Below, piece by piece: positions 35,111-49,000 of a stretch of 64,000 nucleotides of DNA. Both the position numbers and the translations under genes were made by a program. Location of the stretch: NCBI GenBank assembly GCA_021397835.1, contig JAJFZO010000777.1:436501-500500 (forward strand), given 5' to 3'. The stretch comes from Moringa oleifera. Its lineage: Eukaryota; Streptophyta; Magnoliopsida; Brassicales; Moringaceae. The first letter of the stretch is position 1. The number at the start of each line of letters is the position of its first letter. A model generated the notes under the pieces. It had not been told where the DNA came from, searched no databases, and saw only the letters and a program-made list of their open reading frames with translations.

Positions 35111-35900
35111 AGCGTTTGATTCGGACAGGACACAAGACGAACACAAACGCAAACAGGTTTCCGCAATTCAGAAACCAACCTCTGTTCTTAATTACTCCAA
35201 GACTTAAAATGCGTGTGTATATCTCTCCGTATATATGAAAATTTTGAAGGGTAAAAAAGTAAATTAGATCTCACCCTGGTTCATCTAGGACTATAACTCT
35301 TAAATCCCAAATTTTCATAATGGTAGTTTTGTTATTCAATGTAAAATTTTAAATTGAAACTCGTCCGACAAGATGTTAATTTTTAAAATTTTTAATAAAA
35401 TTTAATTTAATTTTTTTAAATAATCTTATATCAATATTAAAATTTTTATGTTCTTTATTTTTAAAAATTTCTTATCTTTTGTTTGACTTTTATTTTTTAG
35501 TTATGATATTTGATTAATCTAAAATTCTGGATATCATAATTCAAGTTGGGCTCAACAGTAAATTTAAAAAAACTATTACTTTATTTTGTTGAATTATTAA
35601 CTGTCAACAATATTAATCATATTTGTACCCAAGTTATTGTAGTCCTCAAAGTGAATTTCTTTTAAAATTAAAAATCTTGGCTTTGATTAGTGATGAATAA
35701 TTGGAATTGGAGCATATTTGGAAAATAAGGGAGAGACATGAATCAATCTAACTAGATCATTTAATGCGAAGATGCTTAACATTCATATAATTGCACCAAC
35801 TTTTTGGTGTCACTAACAAAGCCACATTAAGGGCTTCTCATAGAGAAACATTTACATAATACATTTCAGTACTAAGGAGTAAGGAGAATCATCAATCCTA
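35111..35900. other. Intergenic: MOS2 promoter side and GH9 3' flank
   Basis: The MOS2 5' UTR and promoter lie at about 35111-35300, with TATATA-type sequence near 35220-35240. Beyond it is AT-rich sequence and then the probable 3' UTR of the GH9 gene immediately left of 35901. No gene is visible. Confidence 0.55.
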
Positions 35901-38088
<2,188 letters not shown>

Positions 38089-38160
38089 TCAGAAGTACCA
38101 ACCAGCCAATTTGTTTTGGTTTATGATTATTACACGACTTTACTTGACAATGGCATGGCT

Positions 38161-38167
38161 TTATATA
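38161..38167 (-). promoter_or_regulatory. Candidate TATA box of the GH9 endoglucanase
   Basis: The minus strand reads CAGCTATATAAAGCC here, a near-consensus plant TATA box about 90 bases upstream of the start codon at 38073. Spacing implies a 5' UTR of about 55-60 bases. Confidence 0.6.
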
Positions 38168-40471
38168 GCTGAAAGCAAGACCCTGTTTCCACAGCGCAAA
38201 ATCAGGCTTTTCTACTTCTGCCCGCTGTTCTAATAAGGATTCCTTTTTGGAATTTCAGTGAGTTTTGACTTGTTAAAACTTGTTTTCTTGTATTTGGATT
38301 TTGGGTTTGTACTTACAAGACGATTAAATTAGTCTTTCCAGTTATAAATTCTCAGCAATTATAGATACCAAAGTAATTACCATGCAACCAACCACTCTTG
38401 CATAAGAATTACTTCCCTCTTGGGCACTGGAGTCCTGTCTTTTGGTTGTCTTAACTGTTACACAAAGTTCTTTGACCCATTTTCAGAACTCATCATACAC
38501 AATACGAACTCTGTAACTTTCTCTGCTTTTCGACCAATCCAACAAAAATACAAGAAAAGCAGTGCTTTTGATACGTGGGCATCATTAGGTTTCTCCCAGA
38601 TGAGACCATAAGGGAACCTGGAGGCCCCATCAGCCGATGGAATAGGCAGCCGGACGTGCCACATCCTGCCCCAATGAATGCCCGACAACTGTTCGATTAA
38701 ATGCCTGAGTCAGTGGCAAGTTCTTGGGTCGTGATACCTAATTGTTAGGTGGAAAAACTATAAGCGTAAAAACGGGAAAGACAGCGGCAAATTTGTGGGA
38801 ATAATTTTGAACTAAGAAGATGGGAGGCGTGAATGACGGATATTGGGGGCAAAGAAATCCGGCGCCAATTTTTTAAAAACAGAAAAAGAATGCATAAAAC
38901 TACTATTAATGCCACTAAAGTAGTGATTTGATTCTTGGAATCCTTATCTACTTTCCTTTCTTCCTATGCTTTAGGACTAAGATTTGTATTTCTTTCTCTT
39001 TTACTTTTTGAAATTTTCTTTTTGGATTATTACGAGAAAACGAGAGTACAGTTTTTAACTTAATTCAAATCCAAGATAAAATCTTTCCATTTTGGGGGGT
39101 TGTCAATTAATTTAATTGAAATGGTTTTGGTATTATTGGATACTAAGTGGAAATAGCATGAGTGAAGGCTTTGAAAGATAGCTTAATTTTAGGAAAAGCA
39201 AGTAATTATGTTAAATACTGGTTTGTTTTGCCTTGACGCTATTGAAATTATCAAGTGGGTAATTGAATTGAATTGAATTGGTGACTTGTACGTTTGAGCC
39301 TTTTGGTGCATTTCATTTGGGATAATAATTGAAATGCTTAGGTATCACTCCATAGTCCATATGTACATGCATGCATAAGGCATTATGCATCCCGATTACA
39401 TTACGGCCTGAGAGGATTGCTTGATTGAATGAATTACTTTTCACGGCGGCTGCAAGTGCTTCTCCCACTGATTTTGGTTGACTTGGATTTACGTCTTAAA
39501 GAGTATTACCAAAGCAAATGATATTACAAGTACGCTTGGGCTTCCTCCCTTTGGCCCACCTAAGGTACCATGATCTCATTATGCTTTCCTCATCACTGGG
39601 TTCGTAAATTCAACAGCCCACTGGATCACATATGTTTCTCTTTCCCTCTCTGTCTGTGGAGAAGTTGGGCCCTCAGAGTTCAGACAGGCTGAAGTCAGCA
39701 AACCAGCTAACCCTTATGTGTTCCAGCTCGAACAGATCAGCTTCTGTCTGGGAAAGTCGGATTGATTGTCCTTGGGCTTCTTCTGTCTGAGAAGTGTTTA
39801 AGTTATTGTCTAATTTTAGACAAAACCAAAAGGTCTCGAGAAATTAATACCCACATGGTTTACATAACAACATTAATTTCAGTTTCATGAACTATGTCCA
39901 TTGAAGCTCTGGAGATAGGTGGTTTTTTCATATTTAAACAAAAAGATTAATTTTTCAAGTATTTTGGTTAATTTTTATGATTTGTTACGCTTATTTGTTA
40001 TTATATCTCTGTGTTATTTAACATTCACCTCATTAAAGTAAGACACAAGATCGATTAAATATACAATTGAAATTGCATAATTTTAGATGAATTATGGCAT
40101 TTAAATATCTTAAACAATTAAATTAAAGATTTTAGACCCTATGACATTAATAAATGTGCTCTTTAAAATTCATAGATTTTAAAATTTATCAACTTATGGA
40201 ATGTAATTTATATTAATTTGAATGTTAACAAAATCTCACAACTTAATAAGTATCTGATTTGGCACTTGCCAACAACTAATGCATCCACCTCAGCTCTCCC
40301 TCTCTCTCTTGTATAGATGGGCAGACACGCATGCTTCTTCCTCTCCCAAATTCTCAGAATTTCACATGGGCGATTCATCCATTGTTGGGCTGTAAGCTTT
40401 CCTGAAATTCATCAAACAAAACCCTGATAAGATTCTCCAGCTTCCCCCTCTCCGGCCTCGCCATGCACATC

Positions 40472-40479
40472 TATAAATA
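40472..40479 (+). promoter_or_regulatory. Candidate TATA box of the mannanase pseudogene
   Basis: TATAAATA occurs in CATCTATAAATAAGCAAC, about 75 bases upstream of the ATG at 40549. The promoter motif and leader look intact although the coding sequence downstream is broken. Confidence 0.55.
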
Positions 40480-40548
40480 AGCAACAACTTCTACACCCAA
40501 GCTTTCTTCATCAACCCCATCAGGTAAGGTTTCATCAGCTCAACTGAA

Positions 40549-42108
40549 ATGCCAGGTTTTAAGAACGCAAGCTTCGTTGCCAATGGGGTTCTGCTTCTTT
40601 TAGCCTTAGTTTCCTCAGCAGGGGTTCCTCCTCCACCTGGGGGATTCATTCAACGTAGAGATACCCAATTCGTCCTAAACACTTCCCCGTTCGTCTTCAA
40701 TGGCTTCAACTCATACTGGTTGATGAACGTTGCAACACAACCAACCCAAAGGTATAAAATCACGGACGCCTTCGATGAGGCTGCAGCCGCTGGCCTCACA
40801 GTCTGCCGGACGTGGGCGTTTGCTGACGGAGGTTACCAAGCTTTCCAGGCCTCTCCGAGAATCTACAACGAAGCCATCTTTCAGGTTTGTGCCTGCTTTC
40901 TTTATTTTCTCTTTCTAGTTTTAACTTCTTTCAGGTTTTGCAGACATTAATTGTTGATCACAAGATATTGTGATCATCTGATGATTATTTATGTCATTCT
41001 CAGGCACTTGACTTTGTGATTTCTGAGGCAAGCAAGCACAGAATCCGCTTAATCCTGACTCTTACAAACAACTATCATGACTTCGGAGGGAGACCACGGT
41101 ACGTGAATTGGGCTGCGCTGCCGGCCAATCAATTAACAACGACGATGGTTTTTACACCAATCCAGTCGTGAAGCAGCACTACAATAACCACGTCAAGGTG
41201 CAAATTCAAGATCGCCAGATTCAGCCCTACTTCTCTTAATTCGATACAGTGTCACTTTCTAACTCTGTAATCTGTTTTATCCGTCACAGAAAGTGCTATC
41301 AAGGGTGAAAACAGTCACCAGAGTAGCTTACAAGAACGACCCGACTAGCATGGCATGGGAGCTGATGAACGAGCCCCGCTGTGAGACTGATAGCTCTGGA
41401 AGAACAGTCAACGTGATTACAAACTCTAGAAAAGATACTGATCGAACTTATGTGTTAATAACATGGCAGCAATGGGTTCAGGAGATGGCATCGCACGTGA
41501 AATCCATTGACAACAAGCACTTGCTGGGGATTGTCATGGAAGGCTTCTACGGGGAGTCCGTACCAGAAAGGAGGCAATACAAATCCTGGTTATTACGAGG
41601 TGGGCACAGATTTTATCAGCAATCACCTCATCAGAGAGATCGATTTTGCTACGATACACGCATACCCTGATATGTGGTAAGTTAGCCCCTGAAGCTCCAT
41701 TGACATATTCAAGGACATAACCTTGGAAACTGATCAGTTTTATGAATCAACAGGCTATCTGTGCAAAAACGAGGATGCTCAAATGGCGTTTATGCAGAGA
41801 TGGATGTCAAGCCACTGGACAGACTCCAGGACAATACTGAAGAAGCCATTGATACTTGCTGAATTCGGGAAGTCGAAGAAGGACTAGGATACAGCGTGAC
41901 TGCCAGAGACTCGTTCTTGAATGTAGTCTACGGTAAATTGGACAACATGGCCAAGAACGGAGGGACATGCGCTGGGGGCTTGGTCTGGCAACTCATGGCC
42001 CAAGGGATGGATCCGTGTTACGATGGATATGAGATAGTTCTGCCCCAGGAAGAAACAACTAGGAGTGTCATTGCTGAAGTGTCCCGTAAAATGAACAAAA
42101 CCCTTTGA
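40549..42108 (+). pseudogene. GH5_7 mannan endo-1,4-beta-mannosidase, full length but frameshifted
   Basis: Plant GH5_7 mannanases cut mannans in the wall and are normally secreted. Exons 40549-40884, 41004-41197, 41290-41676 and 41754-42108 keep normal splice sites and cover the whole family length, from a signal peptide (NGVLLLLALVSSAG) to the C-terminus. Four single-base indels break the frame: a lost base at about 41128-41140, an extra base at about 41580-41583, an extra base at about 41760-41763, and a lost base at about 41881-41886. Between them the conserved sequence resumes in another frame (for example [20 protein letters not shown]). The acid/base Glu ([10 protein letters not shown]) and nucleophile Glu (LAEFGKSK) codons remain. 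A 57-nt stretch at 41411-41467 is either a very short intron or an in-frame insertion. Sequencing error is possible, but no other gene here has such breaks. Confidence 0.85.
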
Positions 42109-43033
42109 GGATCACAAGCAGCCTTGTGATTGTGAAGCTCTCATGACTCACATGTAACCACACATGGCAGAAGCTCATAAGGGCTTGGAATTTTAAAGTA
42201 CCCAATTGCAGGGCTTAGTTTATAGCCTCATCCTAGTTGTTTCATCTCTGCTACTTCTTTGTCTGTTATGAGCCATAGATGGTTTTGACTCGATATGGAC
42301 AATGCAGAAATTATCATTGGATTTGGGTTATAATCATGGAAGATTAAAAAAACATGTTTAGCTACAGCCTCATGAACATATATACATATATACATATATC
42401 ATAAAACTTACAATAATATAAAATTATTCAAGTCAATCTCACCTATGAAAGGGAGACCAGATATAGATCACAAGTATAAAGCTCAAATGAAAAGAAAAAG
42501 AAGAATAACATCAACATTGAAGTTGGAATATCATGGCTAGAACTTGCTGCAGCATTACATGAAATAGGGTCTTCAAGATTCATAAACAACAGAGGATAAG
42601 CAAAAACAATCCCATCAAATTCTCTATTACAGCTTCAGGACAAATGGAGGAGCTCTATCCTTTCATCAGTGACTGGCTATTTTATTTTCTTCACCATTTC
42701 TTTGATCCAGTCACTGGAACTGCTTTCAAAAATATATAATGCAGCAGAAGACACCGTAATCAAGACTGAAAAGGAAAACAGTAAACAAAATCATCTACAA
42801 TTTGAGTGAGAACTGCTCAAAGCTCAATCAAAATAAGCTACAAACAACTTGTACAACAATCTATTATATAACAAAACATTCAATATCTTGAAAGCCAGTG
42901 CACTGCAAGCCCAAGATGAATCGTGATCCCGCACAATCAACACAATTTAACAGAATTCAACAGTCTCTGTACAGCAGCTCCTACAGGAAAGCATACCCAC
43001 GATCTAGTCTCTCTCGAGCTCAAAACCTGCTCA
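42109..43033. other. Intergenic: convergent 3' flanks
   Basis: The mannanase pseudogene and SCYL2 converge here. Sequence near 42120-42300 resembles an old 3' UTR. The right-hand part should contain the SCYL2 3' UTR. A short CATATATA repeat occurs near 42375-42400. No gene is visible. Confidence 0.6.
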
Positions 43034-46000
43034 TTACAACAAATCCAAAAGAGGAGGTTGTTCAGCCTGTGGCTTGGCATGGCTAGATCTTGAGGTTGAT
43101 GGGGCCCCTCTTCCTCTCCCCCTTCCTCTACCTACAGCTGTTGATGGGGGCGGAGCAAGTTTTGGTGCAGCCTGCTCATTTTTGCTAGAACCCCATATAG
43201 ATCCAATATCTGATGATTTCTGATCATTATATACAGTACCAAGAGACAAGATCCCCTGATTCTGTTTCATGAACCCAATAGAGTTCTGAGGATTAAGAAC
43301 CCCTCCATTTAAACTACTAGTATTAAGAGTTGAACTCCCTTGATGTGGCCGTAATGGTTCAAATGAGGAACTGTTGAAGGCCCAACTACTGTTATTGTTG
43401 GCTTGCAAGTTCATACTATTTGGCAAACTCGTGCTTGAACTGGATCCGGTCTTACTCATGGTTGGTCCTGCAGTTCCATTGTTGAGAATTCCAGCACTTG
43501 ATAAGCCACCGGGCCGTGGAGGCCAATTAGCAAAATGATCTATATCATCAAAACTTGAAGTGGAGGGTGTTCCAGCACTCAATTGCTTCTCGCCATTCGA
43601 TTGAGGTGTAACACTGGAAGAAGGTCGAGGAGGCCACTCTACATCAACTGCAGGACATGACATTGGGGTTGACTGATGAGACAAAGTCACTGTGATGGAG
43701 GACTGAGATGGTGCACAAGTAGTTTGACTTGACTGATTACTCAAATCAGAGTGAGCAGAAGCTTTTGCAAAAGGCTGGTGTGAAACAGCAGCCCCCTTAT
43801 TTGTGGGACCCCAATCCTCATCCCATGTTGGACTGCTCTTTGTCACAGAAGCAACAGTCTCACCAGTTTTACTCGAGATTTGAGAGTGAAGCCCATTGGC
43901 AAGTGGAGTTTGTCTTGCCTCTGAAATTCCAGAATCAGTTACAGAAACCCCTCTTTTTTCTTCTATCTTTCTGTGTTGAAACAACATAACAAGAGAACCT
44001 TGAACAAAAACAGATTTGAAGGAACAAGGTTGAAAGGAAAAAGTGAAAGAGAATACTATTTATGAACAGTGAAAGGGAGGACAAAGGAAGGGAGTTGGGT
44101 TCCATGCAGCAACTCAAAAAGGAAATACCTTAGAATATCCTTGACAAAGAGCATATATTTGGCAAATTGCTGAACGTTCAATTGTTGGGCAGTGAGAAGA
44201 GGTGTGAGCAGGGGAAGGACATGCTCCACGACAAATTCGACTCCATACTGAACAAGGTGGATTGGCAGGAAGGCAATGAGCTTTGACTTCATGCATAATT
44301 TCCTACATAGTACTCATGGAGAAAAGCTGAAGTTAATTATCAGGTACCTGCTTCAGAATAGAGTTCGCAACCCCAAGAGTACACATAAGAGTAGGAGCAG
44401 AATGGTCAACAGCTGTACAACGTTGAATTGTTTGCAAGATGTCAAGAACAGCATGTTTATCCAGCATCTGAACCAACTCTCCTAAGCATAGCAAAGCATT
44501 GACTCTCACCTGCCAACGATAGGATATCAGAAAATGATTGAAAGTTCAGATTGAAGGGCCCATAGGTAGAGGAATTAAAACAGAAAAATCCAAGCAATGG
44601 AAGTTTTATACATCAAGGAGCTTTAAAAATTACTCTATAAGAGTGACTTCATTAGTTTATAAATATCTTACCCTTCAAGTAATAATAATTAACAGTCTTC
44701 ATCATAAATTTTCAAAATAAGGCATGTTCAGTCAGCCAGCAAATGTTTGAGAGGCCAAACTTATGAAACTCAGCAACATAACCAGATGGAACAAAGAGGT
44801 TAATTGTGTAGCCCATCTAATTACAACAATCCAACAACCTTTTTTATGACTTTCTGAAAGATAATGTAAGCCTCGTGGGTCATTAATCAAGTTTCAGTTG
44901 ATCTAATGCTCTGACACTATACACCAAGAAAAGGAACTGATGCATGATCAAATTTATCACATAGAGAAGTAAAAAAGATAGTTCCCTAAGAAATCTGTGT
45001 TCTCCCTTCACGAAGTAAAGGGTACAGAGTAGCTCTGAACACTACAAGAATGAGCATATGCTTAACCAAAAGGCTTCTTAATGGACAAAATACATACCGC
45101 GGCAACTGTTGTTTTAAGAGCCAATCCATGAATACGAGGCAGAATTGCTTGCTTCACTAGCTGGAGAAATGAATCATAATCACAACAAGAAGGAAATAGT
45201 AACATTAGCACCTCCCCAGCAATACATGTTGAATGAAAATTTTGATTTCTTTTGTGCACAGTGGTCCATGCACCAAGTTATCTACTCAATAGAAACAGAA
45301 TCCAAAGCATTCTAAAGAAAGCAGCGGATGAACCAGGCAGCCCTATATTGCAAGGCATATGGTTCTTTCATTTAAATATTAGACTAAGAACTATTGACAA
45401 GCAACAAAAATGGTGCCATTTTGTTACCATATATTAAGAGAAAGAGAGAATGCAGAACATGCAGCAATAACATAATTGAACTCATGAGAATGTGAAATAC
45501 AAAATCAGTATTTACTAATAAAGGATATCAATCATGTGATAAGTACAATCAAGGTGAAAATGAAATGGATTAGTCTACTTGGGTTCCCTTCAAGCAGATG
45601 CAAATCCTAAGTTGCCATATATGAGGCAGAAAGCCACCAGCCATAACCAACATTGGGTCCATATAACTATTCCAGGTCCAGAGTATTACATTTACTAAAC
45701 TCACATCATTAATTAAGCAAAACGAGAGAGAGTTAACACAAAAATAAAGTCAGATGCTTAAAATGAACGAATATTGTACTAGGATTTCATGAAACTCTGA
45801 AATTTAACCTGTTCAAGATATACATTATTCCATAAGAAGAAAACTACTCCTAAATGGTCAAGAAAGAAAAGAAAGAAAACACTTCCACAGGATGGCCACT
45901 GGTAATTACCTGACCATCAAGTTGCCTGGCAAGGGGTGCTGATCTTTTCAGAACTTCCTCTTGTATGCGAGCATCATTATCATCATAAGCTCGAACAAGC

Positions 46001-49000
46001 AAGGGAAGGACATAAGATACTAGCTTCTCTAGACTTGTCTGCAAAAAGGGGGCAGCAAAATGACAGCTAGAGTAAGAATTGCTATCTCAAATACAAGATA
46101 AAATCTGCTTGGACATTCGGTTTATAAGCTTCAGCACTAAGTCAAAGAAGAAAAGAAGCCAGACATATGCCTGACTAAGATAAACAAGATTCTAATGTCA
46201 ATATTCTCTGCCTACACAGAATAATTTCATGATGGATCAAAATTTTAATGACTAGTCATTTGCTGTGACTATAAATCAAATTAACAACTCACATGCACAG
46301 AATTAAGCACTTCTATTCAAGAATAGAAATCCCAATCACTATGTGGGTGTACATGTGTGCACAGCAACACATTCAATACTTTTTGTCTCTACTTTAACCG
46401 CTCATCTTCATTATTTACATCAACATTCAAACAACTAGTAGCTTGTTTATTTGTTTACCTTATTATTCTATTATTTTATTTAAGTCAAGAGAAAGAAATA
46501 GGGAAGGAAGCTAAAAAGTACTGATGATTGCAAGCAACTAAGTTTTGGTAAGAGTTCATAATACTTGCAGTTACCTTATTAATAATAAGCTCCGCGTGCT
46601 TTACAAGGAGCAGTAATGTATCACCAGCAGCAGTGCTCAGGACAGGAACAAGAGCTGGCAGTGTTATCAGCTCAAAGTCATTTTTATCCTGCAATGCGTT
46701 TCAAAGCACTCCAGTCACAAAAAAAGAAAAAGAAAAAAGAAAGAGATTCCAAAACATCAAATGTTCATCCCAAGATATAAAGAATGGGTTGGAAAGTAAA
46801 GAAAATTGGTTGAAGAGTTTTCTACTTTGCTTATGTAAATTAGAAAGAAATTTATACATCTGAAAATATAAACAGAAAAGGAACTTAAATATTGACAATC
46901 GACCTATTGTTACTTTTCGTAAATCTATCTTTTGCTAAAGAAAAGAGTCCACTAGATGTTATTGTACAGAACAAGAAATGACCAATCAAATCTAAGAAAA
47001 TATAGAACATTAAGGAAATTAAAGAATGGAATGGTAATCATATCTTTTTAATAAAAATGAATTTTTATGTGCAGACCCATCTCTTCATTTACAGTTCACA
47101 ACTCAAACATACATGACAAATGGGTTATCTAGTCTGATAGAAAAATAATAACAATAGTTCATCTAATCCCATTAGACCATAACAATTTGCACAACACAGT
47201 TCTTTCACAAGTCCACTGCCAGTTAAGCTGAACATATCTAAAAATAAATGATTGGGAAAACTTAAAACTAGCGTAAAATTATATAACGAAATTGTGTTAT
47301 ACTTGAAATGAAATTTAAAGAAAGCAGCAGTTCTACAAGTTCAAGCAAAGCTTTAAAACATAACTAGAATTGATATTGGAAGTCCATTAGAAATATAACT
47401 TTCTGATAAGAAAGAATCTAGTACCTGAGACTCTGCTATTGTCATAACCATGGGCAAAATCATTGGTTGCATTACCAAGTTCCTTAGTTCTGCACAAAGA
47501 GGTGGAAGAACCTGCATAATGCAAAACACCATTCACTTGAATTGCTCATACCTTCACGGTGCAACAAAAAAGATCGTCTAAATCATTAATATCTTCCTAG
47601 TAAGCTGAATGTATCAGAACAGAAACAACTTAAAATTTGAGTAAATTGATACTATTATGAGGCAATACTTCAGTCATATACTATAATAGCCGGAACTAAT
47701 TGAAGTTAAAGCAGGTCCACTTCTTGTCCTTTTTCTTTCCTTTTTTCTTCTGGTTGGTTGGGTGAATGGGGCCACTAAAACCATTGAGAAAATAAAACAG
47801 AGAAGCAGGTATGTGAAAAAGGTTCATCCATAACATCCAATTTTCTTCGTTGTCAAGTTTCCTTAAAATCATTAAAGATGTATTCATGTCGAATCACTTA
47901 AAATATAATCTGTACAAGAACAACCTTATACCGCAATACACGGGAATCAAAGTCTTTCCACATATCTGATAGAGCTTTTAAGAACTCAGATTTTTGCATG
48001 TTATCTCTTTCCTGCAAAACAAAAAGATTTGTCAATTGTCACCTGTGGAACTACCGTTTTCCATAATTGCTACCTATTTCATTTCCTCAAACACAAGTAC
48101 AAAACAAATTAAATGTAAATGCATACTAGCATGTGGTCGAGGAATCGAAGAGCACGCAACCTAGTATCAGTCCGGAAAAATGGAGAACCTGCAAATAAAG
48201 ATGTCAATCTTAAACAGAATAAATGAAAGCTAACATATTGGTTAAGTACAGAAGAAGTTCATTGGGTGAACAAAGTACAAAGCAAAAAACCTACATGTTC
48301 TATGCCACTGGCTCTAACAGACCCAAAATTAATTAGAATGGCATGCCCCAAATTATTATTACATTTTTTACCAGGAACGATACCAATAGACTTATTATTT
48401 ACAAAGCACCAAAGCAGTGCAACCCTTCACAAGAATAGTTGTATGACCTGCCCTATAAGCAAACTATAATCAGTACGACCCATAGATAGGCATAACCCAG
48501 AGAGTTTCCCCCCTCTGCCACGATGCACCAAACGATCTATTGACAACTAACAAGAAGACAAGTTCATAAATCATGTGGCACCCCAATGTTTGATAATGAT
48601 CCATCATCTTGCATAGCTCAAGGATTTCAGGAATGGAAAAGGTGTTATGTACTAGGACCACTTATAAGGCGTGCAAAAACAGACAATTGACTTTCAAATT
48701 TAGTTCTTATTGTTCTATGAAATTTTACTTCACCTTCTAATGAATTGTTCATTATAACATTTACAAAGAGGAGCAAACCCCACAAGACATTTATTAAGAA
48801 TGAAGTCTCTCACTCCACCGAGGTTTCCTTTTCGAAATAACATTTGATAATCGCCTATTCTATACATGCTCCATAATGATTTGCTATCAGAAGCTTCTTC
48901 CCATTTACTGATGCTAAGAATAATAACAGAAATGAGCAAATATCAGGCTTCAATCCTTTTTACCTGTAAAATCCAATGCTGTAGGCCTGAAAGACTCATT

